Positions 19,980 through 32,197 of a stretch of 64,000 nucleotides of DNA are shown in pieces. The stretch is taken from NCBI GenBank assembly GCA_963759115.1, contig CAVWXT010000006.1, forward strand, positions 682,001 to 746,000, read 5' to 3'. How positions within the stretch are numbered: position 1 is the first letter of the stretch; the number at the start of each line of letters is the position of its first letter. The position numbers were made by a program, and so were the translations under genes. A model generated the notes under the pieces. That model made no database searches and had not been told where the DNA came from. It saw nothing but the letters and a program-made list of their open reading frames with translations. The stretch comes from CAVWXT01 sp963759115 (GTDB taxonomy: Bacteria; Planctomycetota; Planctomycetia; Pirellulales; Thermoguttaceae).

Positions 19980-20528
19980 TCATCTCCGCTGTCGGCACAG
20001 CATTCGATCCGGCTCTGCTTCAGCCCCGTCTTCCAGCCATCGAATCGGCTCTTCTTCCTCTTGATCGGGATTGACCCAGATAATCGGGCTCAAGTCCGTC
20101 ACGCTGGCGGAAGCATTTCCAAAAAGTCTTCGGGCAGTTTCGTCGCAGGAGACGATCGAACGGTCGGCGGCCAACGCCGCGTGAATGAGGTGGATGTCCT
20201 TGCGAACGGCTTCAATATCCTTGTCGGACTCCACGGTTCTTTCGACGTCGCGCAGCAGCGAGGGGGGCATAGGCGGATCAATGCACATTATCTTCTTTTG
20301 GCCGATCATTGTTGCCCGCCATGTTCTGAAAAAGTCAACGCGAGAGGAGGTGTGACGATTCCATTCGTCCTGCATGAGCGGTGTAAGGACGACCCGATGG
20401 CAGATATTCAATACGGAAAGAAGAAAATCACAGCAAGTTCTTGCCCTGGGATGGGTTGTTGCCTTGCCGCACGCCGAGCAAACAACATCGGCGTCTATCA
20501 CGAGCCGTTTGGACTCCGCCTTAGCCAT
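19980..20528 (-). CDS. PIN-like nuclease domain protein
   Basis: A 182-residue protein with PIN features: RLVIDADVVCSACG (first acidic residue near the N-terminus), LTPLMQDEWNRH (conserved Glu), and IHLIHAALAADRSIVSCDE with the C-terminal acidic cluster, followed by TARRLFG. Its ATG (20528) lies inside the last codons of the AAA ATPase gene (ATGGCTAA, 8-base overlap), so the two are translationally coupled. PIN domains are metal-dependent RNases. The acidic tail EEEEPIRWLEDGAE is unusual. Likely the effector of the ATPase; VapC-like toxin activity is an alternative. Confidence 0.75.
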   Translation of the reverse strand: MAKAESKRLVIDADVVCSACGKATTHPRARTCCDFLLSVLNICHRVVLTPLMQDEWNRHTSSRVDFFRTWRATMIGQKKIMCIDPPMPPSLLRDVERTVESDKDIEAVRKDIHLIHAALAADRSIVSCDETARRLFGNASASVTDLSPIIWVNPDQEEEEPIRWLEDGAEAEPDRMLCRQRR

Positions 20529-21888
20529 TCCCGCCTCCGCTGAGGCGAGTTTCGGCGGCGCTGATGTAGCTGCTTTCGAGGTCCAATTCCACTTGCGCGA
20601 AATCTTCCGGCCACTCGCCGAACGCACCGGAATCATCCAGCGTGGCGCTGCGGATCGTGGTCGTCCCGTTCGTCGCGTCGCGAGTAAACCAGTGCAAATT
20701 GATCAAGCCCGTCGGCAATTCACCATTGGCCACGAGGGTTTGCAACGCCAGCAAGAGCGTCCGACTATGGGTTTCGATGACGACCTGCACTCCGCGTTTG
20801 GCCGCATCGGCCAAAACCGTGGCCAATGCGACTTGGGCACGGGGGTGAAGATGAATTTCCGGCTGCTCGATGTAGACCGCCTGTCCTTTTTCCGCCGCGT
20901 GCAACGCGACGACGACCGGAAGCGTTTGCGATACGCCGAAACCGACGTCCGCGATGCTGACGAGATCCGGAGCTTTGCCGGCGACTGGCTTCGGCAGGCG
21001 ATTCACGCGAATTTCAACTTCGGCATCGTTCACGTAGACCGCCGACACCGTCCAAGCCAGCCCGAGCCGTTGGAGGTCTTTGCAGACGCTCTCCAGGACT
21101 GTCTTGTTTCCGTCGCGTTGCCACTTGGCAAGAACACTGGCTACGTAGTTGTCAAAAGTTCCCGGGAAGCTTTTGTCAACGGCCGTAACAGGGTATGTTC
21201 TCTCCGGCTTCCCACGCCAGGCCGGCAAATGAATCAATCGCCCAAGCCATCGCTTGAGAGACCACACTAAAGGCAAGTCCACAAAATTGAGCGGTATCAT
21301 CACTCCAGCCACAACCGCTCTTGCAATTGGCTTCAAAAAACACCGTTCGCGGAGAACCTCAAATTTGATATCACGTTCCGGTATTCCAGTGTTTTCGAGG
21401 TTCCGACGGACATGACTTGGAAGCCACTTGGGAACCGTAGTCGACGACATTCCCTCTTCGTAAACCAACTCTTGCGTCTCAAGGAAGGTTCGCATTTCCT
21501 CGATGGCAAAGCCCGTATCGGTCTGTTTCTGAAATCGCAGCGAGAGGCTATCGCCCTTCTGCATACCCGCGCCAACTTGGAATGCAGAAACGTACTTTCC
21601 GTCATCTGTGCGAGAAAGCAATTGCTCGGCTTTTGTGAATCGCACGTTTGGGCCGTTCAGCAGCAGCGGGCCGGGATCGTAACTGGCCTCCAGCGTTTGC
21701 TTGAGCAGGAGGAAGGGCTGCACAATGCTGGATTTGCCCGCGCTGTTGGCTCCCGCCAAGACGGTCAAGGGCCGCAACTCGATCGACTGCTCTTCCCGCA
21801 GAGATTTGAAGCCGGCCACCGTCAGACGAACGACCGACTCCGCTTCCTGAGTCGATTTGCCGGAATTAGGCTCAGATTGGCTCGACAT
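20521..21888 (-). CDS. AAA family ATPase, DUF3696-type (AAA_15/OLD-like)
   Basis: A 455-residue SMC/OLD-like ATPase. Walker A is LAGANSAGKSSIVQP (residues 44-58). The ABC-type signature region is DVGFGVSQTLPVVV. Walker B is GQAVYIEQPEIHLHPRAQ, followed by the His switch IETHSRTLLLALQ. The C-terminus (FTRDATNGTTTIRSATLDD then GAFGEWPEDF) matches DUF3696. The start at 21888 follows AGGAAAGAGATC; an ATG at 21915 is possible. ATPases of this group pair with nucleases in several antiphage systems. Here the partner is the overlapping PIN-like gene. It lies just downstream of the rRNA terminator on the same strand. Confidence 0.87.
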   Translation of the reverse strand: MSSQSEPNSGKSTQEAESVVRLTVAGFKSLREEQSIELRPLTVLAGANSAGKSSIVQPFLLLKQTLEASYDPGPLLLNGPNVRFTKAEQLLSRTDDGKYVSAFQVGAGMQKGDSLSLRFQKQTDTGFAIEEMRTFLETQELVYEEGMSSTTVPKWLPSHVRRNLENTGIPERDIKFEVLRERCFLKPIARAVVAGVMIPLNFVDLPLVWSLKRWLGRLIHLPAWRGKPERTYPVTAVDKSFPGTFDNYVASVLAKWQRDGNKTVLESVCKDLQRLGLAWTVSAVYVNDAEVEIRVNRLPKPVAGKAPDLVSIADVGFGVSQTLPVVVALHAAEKGQAVYIEQPEIHLHPRAQVALATVLADAAKRGVQVVIETHSRTLLLALQTLVANGELPTGLINLHWFTRDATNGTTTIRSATLDDSGAFGEWPEDFAQVELDLESSYISAAETRLSGGGNG

Positions 21889-22065
21889 GATCTCTTTCCT
21901 GGGTTCCGCTCCCACGCCGCCACCATAAGTGTGGCCGCGCCCACCAAGCCCGTCAAGCCCGTGTCACCCACCATCAGGGGTGAGCCGCTTTCCGTCATTC
22001 CAGCAGACAGACGGCACCGACATCTCACATTGACTGAAAGACCTGGGCGAGCGTGCGAGAAACGC

Positions 22066-22103
22066 AAAAGCCCCCGGGGCTTTGTGGGCCGCGGGGGCTT
22101 TCT
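22066..22103 (-). terminator. Rho-independent terminator of the 23S-5S operon
   Basis: On the minus strand GAAAGCCCCC and GGGGGCTTTT form a 10-bp stem about 10 bases beyond the 5S 3' end, followed by a T-rich tract. It separates rRNA transcription from the AAA ATPase gene on the same strand. Confidence 0.8.
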
Positions 22104-22112
22104 TGAATTAAA

Positions 22113-22220
22113 TCCGGCGACACCTACTCTCGCACTTTTGGTACTACCATCGGCTCCGAAAGCTTAACTACCGTGTTCGGAATGGGAACGGGTGTGGCCT
22201 TTCAGATATGGTCACCGGAA
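22113..22220 (-). rRNA. rrf: 5S ribosomal RNA
   Basis: Minus strand reads TCCGGTGACCATATCTGAAA and then the universal CCACACCCGTTCCCATTCCG AACACGG block, ending GTGTCGCCGGA, which pairs with the 5' end. About 108 nt, normal length. It follows the 23S gene after roughly 180 bp. Confidence 0.96.
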
Positions 22221-22249
22221 AGGAGCGGCGTCGCCAACTGTGAGGGGGC

Positions 22250-22346
22250 GAGCCGCTAGGTAGTGGTTCAGTGGTCAGTGGTTCAGTGGTCAGTGCTTGA
22301 ACGCCAAGAACTGACAAACTGACCACTAGCCAACTGACCACTCAGA
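22250..22346. repeat. direct and inverted CAGTGGTCAGT repeats in the 5S-23S spacer
   Basis: The spacer holds GTGGTTCAGTGGTCAGTGGT in tandem on one side and TGACCACTAGCCAACTGACC on the other. These are inverted copies able to form a long hairpin in the precursor rRNA. It could be a processing stem or a repeat insertion. Confidence 0.7.
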
Positions 22347-22397
22347 TGGTTGTGGTAAGGAAGTGACACCCTAACGCGGGCTCTTAGGAGCGTTGGA

Positions 22398-25325
<2,928 letters not shown>

Positions 25326-25610
25326 TGAATCCAACGCTCCAAAAAAGCCGGAGCCGATTCACGTGATCGCGCTAACGGATCGAACTGCAACTCTCATCCG
25401 CTTCAAACTGGTCGCTGAAGCGACCAGCCCTCAGTGGAATCGAGGTTGCTGTTCGATCCGAGTAACGAATGCTCTAAGTGCCCGTGGAGCCACGCCGATT
25501 ACGCTTGCGCTGCTCGACGTGGTTCACACATTAAGATGCCACTTCATTACCACAACCGAATTGTCAAAGAACACTACGGCCAACTCGCTTCCCGAATTGG
25601 CGAAACACTG
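25326..25610 (-). other. transcribed leader of the 23S-5S operon
   Basis: About 280 bp between the predicted start site and mature 23S. It contains TGGTCGCTTCAGCGACCA, a perfect hairpin at about 25408-25426 on the minus strand. No 16S, tRNA or protein gene is recognisable. Confidence 0.6.
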
Positions 25611-25639
25611 AGTTTAGCAGTCCGTCCGAGGCCTGTCAA
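25611..25639 (-). promoter_or_regulatory. sigma-70-type promoter of the 23S-5S operon
   Basis: On the minus strand TTGACA (25639-25634), a 17-bp spacer, and TAAACT (25616-25611) fit the housekeeping consensus closely. It is placed about 280 bp upstream of the 23S 5' end, as expected for an rRNA leader promoter. Confidence 0.75.
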
Positions 25640-25938
25640 CGGCCGCCAGGGCCGTTTCCAGAGATTTTTTTCCGCCGCCCCATTCCGCCGGGTGAACCCC
25701 GGCCATTCTGGAGCAGCAACGGCTGCCAACAAAGCACAAGATGATTATATCGGCCAAAAACCACCCGGCAACCCACCCGAAAACTTCTGATTTCGGGATC
25801 AGGAGGCTCCGGCGCAAGCCGTTGATGCAACAAACGTTACGACGTGTGCGGAATTGCCTCCGCAAGATCGATCGTCCGAGAGGCGCCCCGCGCCGCGGAA
25901 GATCGCCGTCCGCACCGACCGCTGCGATTGCCCCCCAA

Positions 25939-26035
25939 CAGTCCGTTGAAAAAGGGGACTGGCTCCGAACGGACAAGCGAAAAACCTGTGAGAAACAACG
26001 GCCGTGAGGTGCCTGTCCCCTTTTTCAACGGACTG
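25939..26035. repeat. inverted-repeat element with 25-bp arms at the 3' end of a hydrolase gene
   Basis: The arms 25939-25963 and 26011-26035 are reverse complements with one mismatch (CAGTCCGTTGAAAAAGGGGA at the outer side). The inner GGGGAC and A-run resemble the family A palindromes at 3.8 and 5.5 kb. It ends one base before the stop codon of the glycoside hydrolase gene and could act as that gene's terminator. Confidence 0.85.
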
Positions 26036-28394
26036 CTAAGGCACGACCGTCACCGCCTTCTCGAACTCCTCCGCCGACAGGCCTTCGCCGACGATGTACA
26101 CGGGACTTTCGCCCGGCGTAAACGTCCGCGACGTCTGGGGCCGCCCCACGATGTCGAGCAATTGCAGCTTCGCATTGCCGAGTCGGAGCGGCTTCGGCTC
26201 CGTGCCGGACGGCGCCCAGATGACGCCTACGGTGCGCGTCGTGTCGCTGAACAAATAGGCATAGGCTGCTTGGCCCGGCAATAGCCGCTTGACGAATCTG
26301 CACGTCGGCGTGAACATCTGCGACATCACGGCCTGCGTGGCGTAGCACTTGAACGGCTCGCTGCCGTAACGCAGAAACATCGTCCACAGGTTGGTGTGGT
26401 TGACCGCCGAGCCGATCCCCGCATGCGAGAAGATCTTCTCCACGCCGTTGGCCAAGAGGATCGTGTTGAAGCGCACCTGGTACTCGGCCTGGATGCGCTC
26501 GCTGGGCAGATGGGCCCCGTTGGGATGCACGACGATCGGCGAGATCCAGGGCTCGTCGTCGGCGTAATAGGCGTGCTCCGTGAACCAGATGGGCCGGCGG
26601 GTCTTCTGCTGGTCCATCACGGCGCCCAGCCGCTGCAACAACGGCTCCATGCCCTCCGGCGGCTCCAGCGACGGATAGATATGGACCGTGAACACGTCGA
26701 GATGCTTCAGTCCGCCCAGGTTGATGAAACGTTCGAGTTCCTTCAACGTCTCCGGCAACCCCTGGGACGGATGGTAGCCCTCGATGTTGTAGCCGCCCAG
26801 GATGCGGCAGTTCGGGTCGGCGCCGCGCCCCTCGCACGAACGGCTCGATGTGGCGGATGAAGTCGGACGTCTTGTATCCGGCCTGGCCATCGAGGGCGTA
26901 GTCGGTGTGGATCGGTTCGTTGAAGACTTGCCAGTCGTGGATGCGATCCTTGTAGTGGGCCACCGTCTGGTTGACGTAGTTCTCAAACTCTTCGAGGCTG
27001 CGCGGTGCATAGCCCATCCGCTTGTAGGGCGCCCCTGCTTCGGCGAGCACTTCGTCGCGCTGCCGTTCCGGGTCCGGCGAAATGTAAGGACTGTTGTACC
27101 ACGGGTCCGGCGGCTGAACGCTGGCCGGGGCGCTTGAGGACCATATATTCGACGGGAAGGCCAGCACGCACTCCACCTTGAGGCCCTTGGCAAGAATGCG
27201 GTCGATCTGCGCGTCGGTCTCCGTGAACGTGAACTGCCCTTTTTTCGGCTCAACGTCTTGCCATTTCGGCGACCAGTCGCGCATCCAGAGCAAGCCCGCC
27301 TGACGGCACAGGTCGAGCATTTCCGGCCAACCGAAGGCGTGGTTCAGGCCGAAGCGCGAATCTTCCTGGCGGTAAGTGGGAATCGCCGCCAGCCGCAGCG
27401 ACCGCTGGGCCACCGTTTTTCCGCTGGTCAAGGTCGCGTGCAACCGCAGGAAACCACGAAGTTGGGACGAGGGAGGAATTGTGAGGTCAATCTCGTTGGC
27501 CGATTGCGGTGGCACCTTAAACGATTGCGCCGATGTAGTGTCGCGCCACACCTCGTTGTCAAAGAAGTCGGTCAGGTACAGTTCAATCGACGCTTCGCAC
27601 ACTCTCTTCTCGGCCGACGCCAGAGTGAGGTGAAATGCCAGCGGCTCGCCCCAGGCAAACACGTTACCCGGCTTGTCGGTGGCGATGCCCAATTCGATGG
27701 GCTGCCGCTTGGCGAAAGTCACGTTTCCGTCGCCTGGCGCGAGCTGCACGGCATCGAGCCAAACGGTCGCCCGCTCGGGCGGACGGGGGTTGTCTTCGGT
27801 CTGCCGCAGATCGGGGCCGGCCAGGACGTAGCAGGCCTCGGCCGTCGGCGTAACATCGAGCGAGTAGCGCTTCCACTCCGTGGAGAGTTTCACGAGCTTT
27901 TCGACGGGGGCGGCGTGGAACTGGCGCACGACCAACCGCGCCGGGGTGCCCGCGACGGCAGCTTTCATGGCGACCGAGAACGTGTAGGGTTGGCCCGGCT
28001 TGACGGCGATCCAGCCGACGCTGGCCGCCAACGGGGCCCTGATCGGCCGGCGCACCACGTGCAGATAATCGTTGTGCGCGATCGGCTGATTCTCGGGCCC
28101 AAGCGCGATCTTCAGGCTCGCGTGGCCGTTCGCCGCGGTGCTCGTATCAAGATGGCCGAACAGCCCATTGAGCGGACCGTACCAGCCGGGCAAGGCGTCC
28201 AGTTCGGCCGATCCCCAACCGTCCGTGCCGCACTCGAAGCTGGCGTTGGGCACGAGGTTCTGCTGATCTTCACCGAGAAGCGGGATGACCCGGCCGGGGT
28301 GAAATGTCGGCGGCTCCGCCGCGAGACACGTCGCGCCGGACGTCAGCAACACGGATAGACAGGCCGCGCAGCGGAAACGCAGACGGAATGACAT
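26036..28394 (-). CDS. secreted clan-A glycoside hydrolase with N-terminal carbohydrate-binding-like domain, frameshifted
   Basis: About 785 residues. A Sec signal (CAACLSVLLTSGATCLAAE) is followed by a CBM4/9-like beta-sandwich (NLVPNASFECGTDGWGS, about residues 48-220), an Ig-like region, then a TIM barrel. The barrel contains the acid/base motif HDWQVFNEPIHTDY and the nucleophile motif RPIWFTEHAYYADDE, as in GH39/GH5-type enzymes. A frameshift near 26825 (between VRGA and ADPNCRILGGY) interrupts the barrel. The closest relative is the intact paralogue at 29707-32073. It probably degrades plant or algal polysaccharide outside the cytoplasm; the substrate is unknown. Confidence 0.78.
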
Positions 28395-28468
28395 TGGATT
28401 GTCCCTCGCGTACGGTGGACTCAATTCTTTCTGACGAGCATGTCTCGACCCGTAGGGTCGTTTGACAA

Positions 28469-29273
28469 ATAGGGGTAGGGAGAGCCGGTTGGTCCCGGCT
28501 CCCCCTTCCTCCGAACCGGACGGGCGGATTTCCCGCATCCGGCTCTCCAGTTAGTGGTGTTACCTCTAGGAGGATTGATGTACCGGGATCGGGGAGGAAG
28601 CCAGGTTCCTTCTCGAAGACGGCAGGAATCGAGTCCCTGACCTTCATGGGAAGGCCATCAACATGCGACAGAGACACTGCGTCCAGTCTGAACCAGGTCA
28701 CGCATGCCTGGTGCAGTCCGTCGTCCTTAGTCGTCACCGACAATCGTGTTACGGAACTAGTCTGGTCGAGCACCATGTCGCATCCACTTTCCTGCACCCC
28801 TTCGCTCCCCCGGCATTACCCGGCTTCCTAGCTACTATGGGTGCTCTGACTCCTGGGTGGTCGGCTCTTCGTGCCCTTATCAGGGACAATGAACTCCGTC
28901 CTGGTGTCCGCCCAGGTCTCCCTCTTTATCTGGCGTTTGACCTTCCGACCATTCCGTCCTCAACCACCGTCTTGCCATCTCCTCATCGCGGCTTTCGCAC
29001 GTTACCTCAGCCGGATGAGCCGCCGCATCTATCCCCCGGGCAGATCTGGACGGATCGGAGGGAACGCCGTCACGCGGTCGGAGGTTCGCCATTGGCTAGC
29101 AGGCTCCCCGACAGGCTTGGCCGAATCAGGTTCGTTATCCTACGGACTGGTCATTCACCTCCGGTTGCTTCCCACCCCTCCTCGCGGAGACGCGGTTACT
29201 TTCGGTTACAGGTTTGTAACGCAAACCTGGTGGGGACTCGCACCCCACCGATCAAACGTTTTCAGAGACGCAC
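28469..29273 (-). mobile_element. group II intron lacking its maturase gene (805 bp)
   Basis: The 5' end GTGCGTCTCTGAAAACG lies at 29273 (minus strand). The 3' region contains a domain V hairpin (GAGCCGGATGCGGGAAATCC followed by GTCCGGTTC) and a domain VI ending in CCCCTAT at 28469. The outer ~480 bp at the 5' side is nearly identical to the full-length intron at 50453-52375. The reverse transcriptase ORF is absent and replaced by about 230 bp that encode an unrelated short frame. Only the first residues (MQESGC) resemble the RT start. It could be spliced or moved in trans by the intact copy's protein. Confidence 0.82.
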
Positions 29274-29276
29274 TAG

Positions 29277-29436
29277 CCCAGCGATTCTACAGGATTATGC
29301 AAGTGCTAGCATTGGCACATTCAAATAAGGAGTTACGTTGCTGCTGTCGTTGCTATCAACGTCACAGGAGGCTACCTAAGTCCTTATTTTTCAATAGGCG
29401 GTGCTAGCACTTGCATAATGCTGTTCTATCGCTGGG
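29277..29436. repeat. 160-bp inverted-repeat (MITE-like) element flanking the short intron
   Basis: 35-bp terminal arms (29277-29311 and 29402-29436) match as reverse complements with four mismatches. Inside are further nested pairs (AAATAAGGA with TCCTTATTT, ACGTTG with CAACGT), so the transcript would fold into one long hairpin. No ORF. The group II intron is inserted immediately at its outer end. Confidence 0.85.
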
Positions 29437-29706
29437 AACGCGGGGCTAGGCGGCATCTTTTCCGTCCCGCAAGGGACGGTCGAATCGTTCGCGTCCCATT
29501 TCGGCCGTCCCTCACGGGACTTGCCAGACAATATTGGGCGTTTTTGCGACCCAGCAGTAGAACTGCTGGGCTATTGTCGTGCGTCCCTCCGGGACGAAAG
29601 CGCGTCACTCCAGGATGAAATCGTTACCCACCGGGACGAAACACGAGAGAACGACGCCCGGTAAACGTTTGGGACGTCGGCAACAGGCGTCGTTCTCAAT
29701 TCGGTC
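29437..29706. other. intergenic region with small GTCCC/GGGAC hairpins
   Basis: Several degenerate copies of GTCCCGCAAGGGAC, GTCCCTCACGGGAC and GTCCCTCCGGGAC, plus the palindrome CCCAGCAGTAGAACTGCTGG and a flanking inverted pair AGAACGACGCC / GGCGTCGTTCT. No coding potential seen. Probably repeat debris and a terminator region for the downstream hydrolase gene. Confidence 0.55.
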
Positions 29707-32073
29707 TTACGGGGCCGTCACGACGGCCTTCTCGAAATCTTCGGCCGACACGCCCTCGCCGACCACGTACATCGGGCTCTCGTTGGGCGTAAACGTCCGC
29801 GCGGTCTGCACGCGGCCCACAATGTCCCACAGTTGCAGCTTGGCGTTGGTGAGCTGGACCGGCTTGGGCTGCCCGCCCGCCGGCGACCAGATCACGCCGA
29901 CCGTCCGCTTGCCATCGCCAAACAGATAGGCCTTGACCGGTTCGTCGGGCAGGAGCTTCTTGACGAACTTGCAGTCCGGCGTGAGCAGCCCGGCCATGAC
30001 GGCCTGCGTCGCGTAGTTCTTGAACGGCTCGCTGCCGTAACGCAGGAACATGGTCCACAGGTTGCCGTGGTTGATGGCCGACCCGGTGCCGGCGTGGAAG
30101 AAGAGCTTCTCCACGCCGTGGGCGAACATGGTCACGGCGATCCGCACCTGGAACTCGGCCTGGATGCGCTCGCTGGGCTGGTGACGGCCGGCCCCGGCGC
30201 CAAATTTGAATTCACCAAGGAACTGATTAAACGGCTCAACCCATGCCTCGTCGTCGGCATAATAGGCGAACTCCGTGAACCAGATCGGCCGCTTGATGCC
30301 CTGCTCCTGCATCAATTCGGCCACCGGCACCAGGGCCTTTTCGATCCACTCCGGCGGGTTGGTGCCGGGGTAAGTGTGCAAGGTGAAGATGTCGATGGGC
30401 TTCAGGCCGCCCAGCGCGATGAACTCCTTGGGCACGTTCAAGGATTGCGGCAGGGCGCCGAGATTGAAACCGGCGAGGATCTTGCACTGCGGATTCGCTT
30501 GCCGCGCCGCCTCGGCGAATGCCTCGACGTACTTGACGTAGTCGGCCGTCTTGTAGACGCGCCGCGGCAGGGCGTAGCTCGTCAACAGCGGTTCGTTGAA
30601 GCACTGCCAGTATTGGACGCGATCCTTGTAGTGGGCCACGGTCTGGCCGACGTAGTTCTTGAACTCGTTCATGTCGCGCGGGGCGTAGCCCAAACGGCCG
30701 ATCCGCGAGCCTGACTCGGCAAGAATCTCGTCGAACTGCGTCTGCACGTCGTGCTTATCGGAGAACGTCAGATACCACGGGTCGTTCTTCGGCACGCTCT
30801 CCGGCGCGGTGGTGTTCCACATGGTGGAGGGGAACGGCAGCACCTCGATCACGTTCAGCTTTTCCCGGACAACGCGGTCGATCTGGGCGTCGGTCTCCTC
30901 GAAGGTGAACTTGCCCTTTTCCGGCTCCACGTCCTGCCATTTCATCGACCAATCGCGCATCCAGTCGATGCCGGCCCGCTTGCACAGTTGGAGCATTTCC
31001 GGCCAGCCGAAGGCATGGTTCATGCCGAAACGGGAATCCTGCTGGGTGTAAGTCGGGATCACGGCCAGCCGGAGGGAGCGCTCCTCCACGAGCGTTCCGC
31101 TGGCAAGCTTGACGTGGAGCCGCAGGAAGCCGCGCCGACTTGGCGACGGCGGCAAGATCTGCGTTATGCCGTTAGTTTTCGACGATTTCGGCATAGTGTA
31201 CGTCGTATTCTGGCGCCCCACCTCCTTGTCGAAGAAATCGGTAAAGCGCACTTCGATGACTGTTTCCCGTTCTTCCCGCGCGTCAGCCGCGGCCACCGTG
31301 ATGTTGAAAATCAGCGGCTCGTCCACGTCGAAGATATTGCCCGGATTGTTGGTCGTGATGCCAAACTCAATCGGCTGCCGCGTGGCAAATGTCTTGACCT
31401 CGCTGGGGGCCAGTTGCAGGGCGTCGAGCCAGACGGTTGCCTGCGCGGGCGGATTGGGATTGTCCTCGGCCTTGCCCAGGTCGGGGCCGGCCAGCACGTA
31501 GCAGACCTCGGCCGTGGGGGTGAACTCCAGCGAGTAGCGCTGCCAATCGGTCGTCAGCTTTACGAGCTTGCTGAACGGCGCCGCGCGGAACTGACGGACC
31601 ACCAGCCGCGCCGGCGTGCCCGCCTCGGCGGCCTTCATCGCCGCCGAAAACGTGTAGGATTGGCCCGGCTTGACCGCCAGCCAACCCACATTGGCCGCCA
31701 AGGGGGCCTTGATCGGGTGCCGCTCCGTATGGAGATAGTCGTTGTAGGCGACTGGCGTGTTTTCGGGCGTCAGTTCGATCTTGAGGCTCGTATGGCCGTC
31801 GGCGGCGGTGGTCGTGTCCAACTTGCCGAACAGGCCGTTGAGCGTGCCGTACCAGCCGGGCAGGACCTCCAGTTCGGTCGATCCCCAGCCGTCGGTGCCG
31901 CACTCGAAGCTGGCGTTGGGCACCAGGTTTTGTTGGCCCTCACTCAATTGGGGAATGACCCGGCCCGGCCGGAGGTTCGGCGGCGGCCCTTTCGGGGACG
32001 CACCAAAGCACACACTGCTCGCCGCCAGGCACGCCAAAAAGCACGCCGCGCAGCACAAGTACGAACGAGTCAT
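29707..32073 (-). CDS. secreted clan-A glycoside hydrolase with N-terminal carbohydrate-binding-like domain
   Basis: An intact 788-residue paralogue of the gene at 26036-28394. It has a Sec signal (AACFLACLAASSVCFGAS), a CBM-like sandwich (NLVPNASFECGTDGWGSTEL), and a linker with an LFGKLDTTTAADGHTSLKIE block. The TIM barrel shows acid/base YWQCFNEPLLTSY and nucleophile PIWFTEFAYYADDEAW. A C-terminal beta domain (PDEPVKAYLFGDGKRTVGVI) closes the protein. The start at 32073 follows GAAGGAGCCCC; a GTG one codon earlier is possible. The two paralogues arose by tandem duplication and share most motifs. The substrate is not predictable. Confidence 0.85.
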   Translation of the reverse strand: MTRSYLCCAACFLACLAASSVCFGASPKGPPPNLRPGRVIPQLSEGQQNLVPNASFECGTDGWGSTELEVLPGWYGTLNGLFGKLDTTTAADGHTSLKIELTPENTPVAYNDYLHTERHPIKAPLAANVGWLAVKPGQSYTFSAAMKAAEAGTPARLVVRQFRAAPFSKLVKLTTDWQRYSLEFTPTAEVCYVLAGPDLGKAEDNPNPPAQATVWLDALQLAPSEVKTFATRQPIEFGITTNNPGNIFDVDEPLIFNITVAAADAREERETVIEVRFTDFFDKEVGRQNTTYTMPKSSKTNGITQILPPSPSRRGFLRLHVKLASGTLVEERSLRLAVIPTYTQQDSRFGMNHAFGWPEMLQLCKRAGIDWMRDWSMKWQDVEPEKGKFTFEETDAQIDRVVREKLNVIEVLPFPSTMWNTTAPESVPKNDPWYLTFSDKHDVQTQFDEILAESGSRIGRLGYAPRDMNEFKNYVGQTVAHYKDRVQYWQCFNEPLLTSYALPRRVYKTADYVKYVEAFAEAARQANPQCKILAGFNLGALPQSLNVPKEFIALGGLKPIDIFTLHTYPGTNPPEWIEKALVPVAELMQEQGIKRPIWFTEFAYYADDEAWVEPFNQFLGEFKFGAGAGRHQPSERIQAEFQVRIAVTMFAHGVEKLFFHAGTGSAINHGNLWTMFLRYGSEPFKNYATQAVMAGLLTPDCKFVKKLLPDEPVKAYLFGDGKRTVGVIWSPAGGQPKPVQLTNAKLQLWDIVGRVQTARTFTPNESPMYVVGEGVSAEDFEKAVVTAP

Positions 32074-32096
32074 CACGGGGCTCCTTCTGCTAGGAC

Positions 32097-32187
32097 ATGG
32101 GTTTCAGGTCTTGGGGCTTGGGCCTTTGGAGCTTCGCGTCATGAGCCTCGACGAAGACCCAAGACCTAAGCCCCAAGACCCAGCATA
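32097..32187. repeat. imperfect inverted repeat between galE and the hydrolase gene
   Basis: TTCAGGTCTTGGGGCTTGGG on one side and CAAGACCTAAGCCCCAAGAC on the other form a long imperfect hairpin. It is located just past the galE stop codon and may terminate galE. Confidence 0.6.
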
Positions 32188-32197
32188 ATACCGTTCC

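Noticed and set aside
25326..26035. 16S rRNA or tRNA upstream of 23S
   Set aside because: No 16S or cloverleaf-type sequence is present; only a leader, a promoter and an inverted repeat.
28270..28797. A 175-codon ORF in the short intron as an intron-encoded protein
   Set aside because: It lacks RT, maturase or endonuclease motifs and overlaps the domain V/VI region; only the first few residues resemble the RT start.
29460..29650. Repeated GTCCC...GGGAC units resembling a CRISPR array
   Set aside because: The units are short, degenerate and palindromic, with irregular spacing and no uniform repeat of 24-37 bp. No cas genes are in the window.
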